The notes under the pieces were generated by a model. The model ran no database searches. It was not told where the DNA came from and saw only the letters and a program-made list of their open reading frames with translations. This document shows, piece by piece, positions 16,426 through 22,594 of a stretch of DNA of 22,778 nt. This DNA comes from Phycocordibacter sp964398865 (GTDB taxonomy: Bacteria > Patescibacteriota > Minisyncoccia > Phycocordibacterales > Phycocordibacteraceae). The translations under genes were made by a program, and so were the position numbers. The stretch's first letter is position 1. Every line of letters starts with the position of its first letter. The stretch lies in contig CAYNOO010000011.1 in NCBI GenBank assembly GCA_964398865.1, positions 1 through 22,778 of the forward strand, in the 5' to 3' direction.

Positions 16426-16650
16426 TTATTGATTATCAAGATGACGGAGAGTCTCTGACTGTGGTCCTGGTTGTGCTACTAAAGCTTCAATGACCTGAGA
16501 CGGAATATTTTCTATGATATGCAACTTCGGAGGAGGCTCCCGACGCTCCCTTCCACCTCCCCCTTTAAAGCCGCCACTCGAAGCAAGCCGGGGCGAGCGA
16601 GGAGCAGGAATAATATCCAATTTTCCTCTTCTTTCAACTGGAGACGACAT
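16426..16650 (-). CDS. 74-aa unknown protein between atpG and atpD
   Basis: Not recognised. Residues 1-45 are basic and low in complexity (Arg, Pro, Ser, with a GGFKGGGG stretch), resembling a disordered RNA-binding-like tail. The C-terminal half, 'KLHIIENIPSQVIEALVAQP', could form a short helix. It starts 33 nt after atpG and ends 13 nt before atpD, so it is on the atp transcript. The frame stays open through the whole gap, which supports coding. A composition-driven spurious ORF remains possible. Confidence 0.5.
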   Translation of the reverse strand: MSSPVERRGKLDIIPAPRSPRLASSGGFKGGGGRERREPPPKLHIIENIPSQVIEALVAQPGPQSETLRHLDNQ

Positions 16651-16683
16651 GTTTTTGATTCTACCTTAATTCCTATGTTCTTT

Positions 16684-17601
16684 CTAATTCGTTGCCATCG
16701 CTTCGATACCGCCGACAATCTCTGACACTTCTCTGGTGATAAGCGCCTGACGAGCTTTGTTGTATTTTCTCGTCAGTAACTTTGAAAGGTCTCGTGACTT
16801 GTCGGATGCATTCTTCATGGCAACCATGCGTGCTGAATGTTCAGATGCTTTTGATTCCAAGAGCGCATGGAAGAAAAGAACGCCGACTAAACGAGGGATC
16901 AGAGCATCTACAACAACCTCGGGAGAAGGTTCCGCAGTATAAAACGAAGGACCTGGTACCCGCTCTCTCACTGCAAACTTACCTTTAACGGGAACGATGC
17001 CATCAACCATTTGAGATACTACTTCGATAGAGAGCGGTAAGACCGTGTGTGTGATTGCGCTCTGTTCGAATGTTGATTTGAAATTCGTGTAGACGACATC
17101 AACGCGATCAAATTCTCCTGAGACGAATGCGCGGGCAATGTCTTCCGACACAAGTGCGAAATCTGCGACCGAGACGTCATCAGAAACGTTTTCAAACTTA
17201 CCAACCACCTGATACCCTCGACGGTCAAAAAACTCCGCGCCTTTGCGCCCGAAGGCATAGATAGAGATCGCTTCACGAGGAAGTGAAAGCGATTCGACAA
17301 GGAGAGACGCCGTTTTGATTACTGCTGCATTCAAGACGCCGCAGAGCCCCTTATCACTCGTCACCACGACGATAGCGGCTTTCTTTACCGGTCGTGCAAC
17401 AGTGAGCGGATGTTTCAAGGAAGTAAGAGAGACGCTCATGCGCTCGAGAATAGAAAGAGCAGCTGAAGCGTAGGGTCGGCTCGTAATGGCGCGCACTTGG
17501 CTTTTGCGCATCTTCACGGCAGAGACAGACTCCATTGCCTTCGTCACCTTGCGGGTACGATCAACAGTTTTTATCTTCAGTTTTATATCCTTTAACGACA
17601 T
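16684..17601 (-). CDS. atpG: ATP synthase subunit gamma
   Basis: Rotating central-stalk subunit of F1. It is 305 aa, slightly longer than the usual 285-290. The N-terminal helix 'LKIKTVDRTRKVTKAMESVS' and the C-terminal helix 'KLLTRKYNKARQALITREVS' form the coiled coil that turns inside the alpha3beta3 ring. The Rossmann-like middle contains 'VVVTSDKGLCGVLNAAV'. The start at 17601 matches the conserved MSLKDIK opening. It is separated from atpA by an 85-nt gap filled by a family B repeat. Confidence 0.97.
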   Translation of the reverse strand: MSLKDIKLKIKTVDRTRKVTKAMESVSAVKMRKSQVRAITSRPYASAALSILERMSVSLTSLKHPLTVARPVKKAAIVVVTSDKGLCGVLNAAVIKTASLLVESLSLPREAISIYAFGRKGAEFFDRRGYQVVGKFENVSDDVSVADFALVSEDIARAFVSGEFDRVDVVYTNFKSTFEQSAITHTVLPLSIEVVSQMVDGIVPVKGKFAVRERVPGPSFYTAEPSPEVVVDALIPRLVGVLFFHALLESKASEHSARMVAMKNASDKSRDLSKLLTRKYNKARQALITREVSEIVGGIEAMATN

Positions 17602-17619
17602 TGTTTTTAGTGGAATGCA

Positions 17620-17688
17620 GATTCAAGATTCATGATGCAAGAATGAGTGGAAAATTATTCATGAATCTTGTTTCTTGAATCATGAATC
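17620..17688. repeat. Family B intergenic repeat, copy 1
   Basis: Perfect 12-bp arms CAAGATTCATGA (17624-17635) and TCATGAATCTTG (17659-17670) are separated by 23 nt. A third related word, CTTGAATCATGAATC, lies at 17674-17688 and overlaps the atpA stop codon. It occupies the atpA-atpG gap. Its minus-strand downstream half matches copy 2 (20164-20238), sharing AATCTTGAATC and ATTCTTG in the same order. Confidence 0.75.
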
Positions 17689-19237
17689 AACTTGCCGTTG
17701 CCACGAAAGATGTAATCGCTGTTTTTAGCTTCTCCTCCGTTTCTTTTGTTATTTCTTTTTCCGAACGGATCGCATCAAGAACGTCTTTCGCTTCTCTATC
17801 TAAGTAAGTAAGGAACTTCGCCTCTGTGTCGCTCATCTGTTCAGCACCAAACGCATCAAAGAAACCGTTCGTGACCGCATACATCACCACAACTTGTCGC
17901 TCAAATGGGATCGGCGCGTTCTTGTTTTGGTTGAGGATTGCAGAAAGGCGTCGTCCTCCGTCAATCGTCTTTTTCGTTTCTGCGTCAAGATCTTGCGAGA
18001 ACTGCATGAATGCTTCGAGCTCACGAAACTGTGCGAGGTCGAGCTTGATGCGTCCGGAAACCTTCTTCATTGCCTTCGTCTGAGCCGCAGAACCTACGCG
18101 GGAAACTGAGATACCGACGTTAATGGCTGGGCGCGTACCTTTGTTGAAGAGGTCAGCCTCAAGGAACATCTGACCGTCAGTGATGGAAATCACGTTCGTT
18201 GGAATATACGCAGAAATGTCGCCTTCCTGAGTTTCAATAATAGGAAGCGCCGTGAGAGAGCCACCACCTTTTTCTTTTGAGAGTTTCGCGGCGCGTTCAA
18301 GAAGTCTGGAGTGGAGGTAAAAGATGTCGCCCGGATACGCTTCACGTCCTGGAGGTCTGCGGAGCAAGAGCGAAAGCTGGCGGTATGCAACAGCTTGTTT
18401 GGAAAGGTCGTCGTAAATAACCAAAACATCTTTCCCTTTGTCCATGAAATACTCACCCAAGGTAACTCCCGCGTAAGGCGCCAAGAATTGAAACGCCGCT
18501 GAAGCTGAAGCGGGTGCTGATACGACAATTGTGTAATCCATCGCACCGCGCTCGCGAAGCATCGCGGCGATGCGTGCAGTCTTCGATTCTTTCTGCCCGA
18601 TGGCGACATACACGCAAATGGGACGTGTCTCTTTTGGTTCATTCAGCTGATTCAAAATCGCATCAATCGCAACCGTCGTCTTTCCGGTACCTCTGTCGCC
18701 GATGATGAGCTCACGCTGTCCGCGACCGATAGGAATCAGCGAATCGATTGCCTTGATACCGGTGTGCATTGGCGTATTCACTGGTCCGCGATCAATGACG
18801 CCGTAAGCTTCCCGTTCAATAGGGCTCGTGCCATCTGCTTTAATCGGTCCCTTGCCATCTATCGCCACTCCGAGTGCATCAACGATACGCCCGATAACAG
18901 CATCGCCAACCGGTATAGAGAGCAATTTCTTCGTGCGATGCACGAGCATGCCTTCTTTGATGCGAGAAGATTCTCCAAGAATGATGGCTTTGACTATATT
19001 TTCTTCCAAGTTCAAAATCACGCCAAAAAGCGTGTCTTCGTGAGCTATCGCGCCTTTCACGTCTGAGACACTTGACTCATCAAAGCGCACCATCTCCGCC
19101 ATAGCCGCTTCGTCCAAACCTTCTATTTCTACGATACCGTCGCCTACCTTACGTACGATGCCAACCTCCGTAGGCTTCGCGTCAGGAGCGAAGGATTCAA
19201 TCTCTTTCTTTAGACGCTCTATAATGCTGATGTCCAT
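17687..19237 (-). CDS. atpA: ATP synthase subunit alpha
   Basis: Non-catalytic nucleotide-binding subunit of F1, 516 aa. The N-terminal helix is followed by a beta barrel ('VGIVRKVGDGIVEIEGL'). Walker A GDRGTGKT is at residues 180-187. 'PICVYVAIGQKESK', 'VLVIYDDLSKQAVAYRQ' and the arginine-finger segment 'SVSRVGSAAQTKAMKKVSG' are all present, followed by the helical C-terminal domain. Complete. It lies between two intergenic repeats (family A before it, family B after it). Confidence 0.98.
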   Translation of the reverse strand: MDISIIERLKKEIESFAPDAKPTEVGIVRKVGDGIVEIEGLDEAAMAEMVRFDESSVSDVKGAIAHEDTLFGVILNLEENIVKAIILGESSRIKEGMLVHRTKKLLSIPVGDAVIGRIVDALGVAIDGKGPIKADGTSPIEREAYGVIDRGPVNTPMHTGIKAIDSLIPIGRGQRELIIGDRGTGKTTVAIDAILNQLNEPKETRPICVYVAIGQKESKTARIAAMLRERGAMDYTIVVSAPASASAAFQFLAPYAGVTLGEYFMDKGKDVLVIYDDLSKQAVAYRQLSLLLRRPPGREAYPGDIFYLHSRLLERAAKLSKEKGGGSLTALPIIETQEGDISAYIPTNVISITDGQMFLEADLFNKGTRPAINVGISVSRVGSAAQTKAMKKVSGRIKLDLAQFRELEAFMQFSQDLDAETKKTIDGGRRLSAILNQNKNAPIPFERQVVVMYAVTNGFFDAFGAEQMSDTEAKFLTYLDREAKDVLDAIRSEKEITKETEEKLKTAITSFVATAS

Positions 19238-19240
19238 ATG

Positions 19241-19329
19241 AGTTAGTGATTAGTGAGTAGCGTGTAGAAAATAATAGATACCGAAGCGAGAATGCATATG
19301 CCCGCTACCTCCTACTTTCTACTTACTAC
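19241..19329. repeat. Family A intergenic repeat, copy 2
   Basis: Left words GTAGCGTGTAGAAAATA (19257-19273) pair at 13 of 17 positions with TACTTTCTACTTACTAC (19313-19329). It fills the atpH-atpA gap, and its right arm forms the last codons and stop of atpH (encoding VVSRK-stop). On the minus strand it contains GTAGTAAGTAGAAAGTAG, matching copy 1 at 16 of 18 bases. Confidence 0.7.
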
Positions 19330-19698
19330 ATTCTGATAAAGCCCGACGAGAGCGCTTCTGAAACTTGTATCGAGTATCTTTGAGCCTGCGCGTACCGAGT
19401 ATCCTCCGACGATTCGCGGATCAATCACCTCTCGGACACTCTCTCCACTGTGGTCTAGACTCGCGAGAGCGCTCTTGATATCTTTTGCGAACTCTTTGAG
19501 AGACTCCTTAGTTGCCACAGTCACTATTGGTGTGTCGACTTCTACAGCGCCTCGCTCCAGTATCCGTACAATTTCAGGAAGAAGTGACATGTGCCCACGA
19601 GCGCGCATGAACGCAATCAGCTTATTGCCAAAAGCTTTCGTATCAGAGCTTTTGTCGACTTCGCGTATGGTGGCAGCGTATGCGTGTGCGAGAGACAT
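19312..19698 (-). CDS. atpH: ATP synthase subunit delta, short form
   Basis: Peripheral-stalk subunit joining b to the top of F1. From ATG 19696-19698 it is 128 aa, against the usual 175-180. The C-terminal part is typical ('REVIDPRIVGGYSVRAGSKILDTSFRS', in two parts; compare the family's DPxLIGGxxIRxGDxxxDxSxRxxL). The N-terminal helical domain begins normally (MSLAHAYAATI) but is reduced by roughly 50 residues. I prefer this start over the one at 19743, which would overlap atpF by 35 bases. It begins 10 nt after the atpF stop. The last five codons lie within a family A repeat. Confidence 0.9.
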   Translation of the reverse strand: MSLAHAYAATIREVDKSSDTKAFGNKLIAFMRARGHMSLLPEIVRILERGAVEVDTPIVTVATKESLKEFAKDIKSALASLDHSGESVREVIDPRIVGGYSVRAGSKILDTSFRSALVGLYQNVVSRK

Positions 19699-19708
19699 AG
19701 ATATAGAT

Positions 19709-20155
19709 TTAGGATTGTTTGCGAAGTATTTTTTCCGCCGCAAGGATTGCGAGGCGCGTTACATCTTTCTCCGTTTCAGCGAGAGCCCGGCGCTGCAACT
19801 CAACGGCTTCAGCGCGAGCGTCCGCGAGCATCGTATCGCTTCTGTCTTGTGCCAATTTTACGATTTTCGCGCGTTCATCCTTACCTTCGATAACGGCACG
19901 CCCTAAAAGATCCTCAGCAGCGCGCTCTGCTTGGGTCAGAATTCCAGTCCGCTTCTCTTCAGTTTCGGCTACTGCTTTTGCAGCCGCTTCTGCATTGCGT
20001 AAGCCCTCCGCGATCTTTTCAGAGCGCTCACGAAGCACTTTCATCACCGGCTTATACAAGAAGTATGAGAGCCCTCCAAGGAGAATGAGAAAATTTATCG
20101 TCTCAATGACGAGCATCTTCCACTCAATCCCGAATACTGTGAGAAGTTGAGACAT
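19709..20155 (-). CDS. atpF: ATP synthase subunit b
   Basis: Peripheral-stalk subunit of Fo. One N-terminal membrane helix (about residues 10-33, 'MLVIETINFLILLGGLSYFL') is followed by a cytosolic, Ala/Glu/Arg-rich coiled coil to the end ('ERSEKIAEGLRNAEAAAKAV', 'RRALAETEKDVTRLAILAAE'). It is 148 aa from the ATG at 20153-20155. A TTG five codons upstream is possible but lies inside the family B repeat. No Shine-Dalgarno is seen. Confidence 0.95.
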   Translation of the reverse strand: MSQLLTVFGIEWKMLVIETINFLILLGGLSYFLYKPVMKVLRERSEKIAEGLRNAEAAAKAVAETEEKRTGILTQAERAAEDLLGRAVIEGKDERAKIVKLAQDRSDTMLADARAEAVELQRRALAETEKDVTRLAILAAEKILRKQS

Positions 20156-20163
20156 GGGGAATA

Positions 20164-20238
20164 GATTCAAGATTTATGATTCAAGAATAAGTTTATCTGT
20201 GCTCACTCGTGAATCTTGAATCCTGCTTCGTGAATCTC
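20164..20238. repeat. Family B intergenic repeat, copy 2
   Basis: Perfect 11-bp arms GATTCAAGATT (20164-20174) and AATCTTGAATC (20212-20222), with extra related words TATGATTCAAGAAT (from 20176) and CGTGAATC (from 20229). It fills the atpE-atpF gap and would form a hairpin just before the atpF start on the mRNA. Confidence 0.75.
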
Positions 20239-20240
20239 CT

Positions 20241-20468
20241 TTAGGTGAACTTGATAATGAAACCGACGACGAGAGCGAAGATGGCAAGCGCTTCGGTAAA
20301 CACGATACCGATGAACATGTTTGTCGTAATTTTGCCCATAGCCTCCGGGTTGCGTCCGATTGCTTCAAGGGCGCGGGAAACCAAAATGCCGATGCCAATG
20401 CCCGGACCCATCACGCCCAAGCCCACTGCGAGTGCCATACCGAGTACTTTTGCTGCTTCTAAATCCAT
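20241..20468 (-). CDS. atpE: ATP synthase subunit c
   Basis: Proteolipid that forms the rotating ring of Fo, 75 aa. Two membrane helices are joined by the conserved polar loop 'RNPEA'. Helix 1 has the glycine-rich 'GPGIGIGILVSRALEAIG'. Helix 2 carries the ion-binding carboxylate Glu59 in 'FTEALAIFALVV'. The Gln of helix 1 and the Glu-Ser pair of helix 2 that mark sodium-binding rings are absent (Ile and Glu-Ala here), so proton coupling is the better inference. Confidence 0.97.
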   Translation of the reverse strand: MDLEAAKVLGMALAVGLGVMGPGIGIGILVSRALEAIGRNPEAMGKITTNMFIGIVFTEALAIFALVVGFIIKFT

Positions 20469-20529
20469 ATGAATGAGATTATAGTTTTACAATTTTAATA
20501 ATTTCTGCTTTTCGCTTTTTTCAGAACTG

Positions 20530-21270
20530 CTAGTGAGCCGCTTCGGCGATAGCAATTTTAATAAAAAAGAGCGTCAAGAGAGCGAAGATGATTGCCTGAA
20601 TAATTCCCACAAACACTTCGTATACCAACAACGGTACGGGTACTACGTACGGGAGAAAGGCAAGCGCCAAGAGGATGAGAACCTTTCCCGCGAAAATATT
20701 ACCGAAAAGCCTGAATGAGAACGTTAAGAGGCGCGCAAGCTCGCTGATGAGCTCTATGATCCCGACTATGAAGCCGATGACCGACTTAAAGTTAACAAAT
20801 TTATTGAAGTACTTCAAGGCACCGAGAACGGTAATTCCGGCAAATTCAATGGTGATGAACGCGATAATGGCGAGCGCAAGCGGGATATTGAAATCAGTGT
20901 TTGCAGAGTAAAAGAGAGGAATCAACTCGCCCTCAGCATTGTGAATGCCAATTGGACCCACAAACGGAATAAGCGCTATGAGATTGCAAGAAAGTATGAA
21001 GAGAAAAATGGTCATGATGAGGGGAAAATATTTCCGAGCAAGAGCCTTGTCTTCCAGGGTTTCTTCCATGTAATTCAACGCAAGAGTGAGCACTCCCTCA
21101 ACGGCAACCTGCCCTTTTCCGGGAACCAAACGGAGTGATTTACCTATGAAATAGGCACCTACAAGAAGCACTGCAACGACGAGCCAACTCGTCAGCAATG
21201 TAGAAGTAATAGAGAGACCCCACAATTCTCCCAAATGCGGCGGAGCCAAAGAAATATGCAAACCTTCCAT
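20530..21270 (-). CDS. atpB: ATP synthase subunit a
   Basis: Fo stator channel subunit, 246 aa, with five to six membrane helices. The essential arginine is in 'TFSFRLFGNIFAGKVL', the most conserved stretch of the family. Helix 1 starts around residue 22. A helix near 80 ('KYFPLIMTIFLFILSCNLIAL', in part) carries the usual N-L pair. It is the first core gene of the atp operon. No clear promoter or Shine-Dalgarno is visible in the 66 nt upstream, so transcription may come from the DUF1003-like gene. No atpI is present. Confidence 0.97.
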   Translation of the reverse strand: MEGLHISLAPPHLGELWGLSITSTLLTSWLVVAVLLVGAYFIGKSLRLVPGKGQVAVEGVLTLALNYMEETLEDKALARKYFPLIMTIFLFILSCNLIALIPFVGPIGIHNAEGELIPLFYSANTDFNIPLALAIIAFITIEFAGITVLGALKYFNKFVNFKSVIGFIVGIIELISELARLLTFSFRLFGNIFAGKVLILLALAFLPYVVPVPLLVYEVFVGIIQAIIFALLTLFFIKIAIAEAAH

Positions 21271-21336
21271 AAGAATAGAAATACTTTAACATCCGGAAGG
21301 TTTAGGGGCTAGCCTCGGTGCGTTTCAAATGGCAGA

Positions 21337-21855
21337 TTACTGCTTTTTGAATTTCTCCAAGTCCTGCAAAACCCGCTGCACGTCCTTCGTCAACTGATCC
21401 AGTGAGACAAGCTGCTTCTGTTTGCGTTCCTCATCTTCCGGGTCTTCTTCATTAAGCTCTTCCACATCTTCTTGAATATCTTCAACGTCCTCGGTAATCT
21501 CTTCGATGTCTTCCTGGATTCCCTCAACGTCCTCGGTAATCTCTTCGATGTCTTCCTGGATGTCTTCAACGTCTTCTTCAACTTCCTTCAAGCTCTCAGT
21601 GTGCCGATTCACCGTCATCTGAATGAAAATGGAAAGGTAGATAGCCTCAAGAGAAACGATAGTGGTCAGCACAAGGAGTACCGAATCCCATTCAGCAACA
21701 TGAAAAAACCCAAGAGCAAATGACCCTCCGAAAAGCAGAGTGTGAACGATCAAAGAAGCAACTGAACCTATCCAACGCGTCAGGTATTCAAAAAAATATA
21801 CCTTCGGTGCGGCTAGCTCTTGGCTTTCGTGATTGTGTAGAATTTCTTTTTCCAT
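21337..21855 (-). CDS. DUF1003-like membrane protein with a 14-residue-repeat coiled coil
   Basis: A 172-aa protein with two membrane helices (about 28-52 and 57-80). The second, 'VLLVLTTIVSLEAIYLSIFI' then 'QMTVNRHTE', resembles the DUF1003 core (SLEAIFLxxF...NR). Behind it lies an extremely acidic segment of three 14-residue units beginning EDVEDIQEDIEEIT (residues 94-135), with Val/Ile at heptad spacing, so a cytoplasmic coiled coil is likely. A basic tail follows ('RKQKQL', 'LEKFKKQ'). Function is unknown. It lies 66 nt upstream of atpB in the same direction and may be the first gene of the atp transcript. Confidence 0.75.
   Translation of the reverse strand: MEKEILHNHESQELAAPKVYFFEYLTRWIGSVASLIVHTLLFGGSFALGFFHVAEWDSVLLVLTTIVSLEAIYLSIFIQMTVNRHTESLKEVEEDVEDIQEDIEEITEDVEGIQEDIEEITEDVEDIQEDVEELNEEDPEDEERKQKQLVSLDQLTKDVQRVLQDLEKFKKQ
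21451..21576 (-). repeat. Three tandem 42-bp coding repeats
   Basis: Three in-frame 42-bp units encode the 14-residue coiled-coil repeat of the DUF1003-like protein. Units one and two share an uninterrupted stretch of close to 38 bases. The third is more divergent. The near-identical DNA suggests recent duplication. Confidence 0.85.
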
Positions 21856-21864
21856 AACGCCCTA

Positions 21865-21893
21865 AGTATGACCCTCTATCCCTCATAGGGCAA
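21865..21893 (-). promoter_or_regulatory. Promoter of the DUF1003-like gene (possible atp operon promoter)
   Basis: Minus strand: TTGCCC (21888-21893), a 17-bp spacer, CATACT (21865-21870), nine nt before the ATG at 21855. Four of six bases match in each hexamer. Confidence 0.5.
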
Positions 21894-21918
21894 ATATACA
21901 TTGTCGAAATCAGGGGGT

Positions 21919-21924
21919 TATACT
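21919..21924 (+). promoter_or_regulatory. Candidate -10 of the 166-aa membrane protein gene
   Basis: TATACT lies 11 nt before the ATG at 21936. No -35 at the usual distance (TTGTCG at 21901 is too close). The predicted leader is about five nt. Confidence 0.35.
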
Positions 21925-21935
21925 GGATATGAAAC

Positions 21936-22436
21936 ATGGGAGGACATTTTGAACAAAGAGCATCGCAAACGATACAGTTCGGTTGGGGGCACGGTCGTTA
22001 TGCCGACATGTGGTCAATACTCCACCTATTGTCCGGAGTTATTTTCGGAACACTTGCATTACTCCTTGGCGTGCCGCCTCTCTATGCTCTTTTAGCAATC
22101 ATTGGGGGAGCGATTGTGTATGAAGGGCTCGAGCTCATTGCGGGAGTGGTGGAGGATGCAGAAAATTCCCTCACGGATATCATTCTTGCGGGTATAGGAG
22201 CGAGCATAGCACTCTATGGATTTGATACTTTACGGATATCGACAGAAAATTCAGCACTTATATTAGTGATGGCAATCGGTGGAAATTTGATGCTTCTTCA
22301 TCGAGGCTGGCATGCGTATCTCAAGAGAAAGACGCATGTCGAGCGCTCGCATAAATATATGTTGATGGGGCTTCAGGCAGTTACGCTTGTGGGGATCTTG
22401 GGTATGTTTTTCGTGGTGGTGAAGTGGGTGGGGTGA
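21936..22436 (+). CDS. Multispanning membrane protein (VanZ-like topology)
   Basis: A 166-aa integral membrane protein with about five helices (roughly 27-45, 47-65, 79-97, 105-124 and 143-163). Charged or polar residues inside or next to helices, 'ILHLLSGVIFG' and 'IVYEGLELIAGVVEDAENSLTD', in two parts, recall the H...G / YExLE...D pattern of VanZ-like and related small integral membrane proteins. No catalytic activity can be claimed. Divergent from the DUF1003-like gene, with only 80 nt between the two starts. The ATG at 21936 is preferred because a -10-like TATACT lies just upstream. Confidence 0.75.
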   Translation: MGGHFEQRASQTIQFGWGHGRYADMWSILHLLSGVIFGTLALLLGVPPLYALLAIIGGAIVYEGLELIAGVVEDAENSLTDIILAGIGASIALYGFDTLRISTENSALILVMAIGGNLMLLHRGWHAYLKRKTHVERSHKYMLMGLQAVTLVGILGMFFVVVKWVG

Positions 22437-22444
22437 AACAAGAA

Positions 22445-22465
22445 TTTCTGTGGCATCGGGATAAG
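22445..22465. repeat. Family C element, partial copy without stem
   Basis: Begins TTTCTGTGGCATC, like the outer parts of the two full copies at 22475 and 22529, but the central stem is missing. It looks like a copy in which the segment between two GCC words was deleted. Confidence 0.45.
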
Positions 22466-22474
22466 AATATAGAT

Positions 22475-22514
22475 ATTTTGTGGCGTCGCATTTTTCATGC
22501 GATATCCTACAAAT
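22475..22514. repeat. Family C hairpin, full copy 1
   Basis: Outer ATTT (22475-22478) pairs with AAAT (22511-22514); GTGGCG and ATCCTAC frame an inner stem TCGCAT/ATGCGA (22486-22491 and 22497-22502) with a 5-nt loop. The layout is the same as copy 2, with different stem bases that keep pairing. Confidence 0.7.
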
Positions 22515-22528
22515 TTATAGTTGCAGCA

Positions 22529-22568
22529 TTTCTGTGGCGCCGAAATAAAATTTCGGCATCCTACGAAA
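22529..22568. repeat. Family C hairpin, full copy 2
   Basis: Outer TTTC (22529-22532) pairs with GAAA (22565-22568); GTGGCG and ATCCTAC frame the inner stem CCGAAAT/ATTTCGG (22540-22546 and 22550-22556) with an AAA loop. On the minus strand it follows the tRNA and could also help end its transcript, though no U-tract directly follows the stem. Confidence 0.7.
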
Positions 22569-22594
22569 CATAGTCACTCCGTTCCTTGTTTCTG

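Noticed and set aside
16413..16439. Nine-codon TTG extension of atpD
   Set aside because: It overlaps the 74-aa ORF, has no initiation signal, and known beta subunits begin close to the conserved first strand, which starts at the ATG at 16412.
7199..19237. Use of an alternative genetic code (TGA as glycine)
   Set aside because: TGA ends ychF, atpA and other genes at the expected family C-termini, and their reading frames show no internal TGA.
17620..20238. Families A and B as CRISPR remnants
   Set aside because: Words are inverted and irregularly spaced, there are no constant repeat-spacer units, and no cas genes are present.
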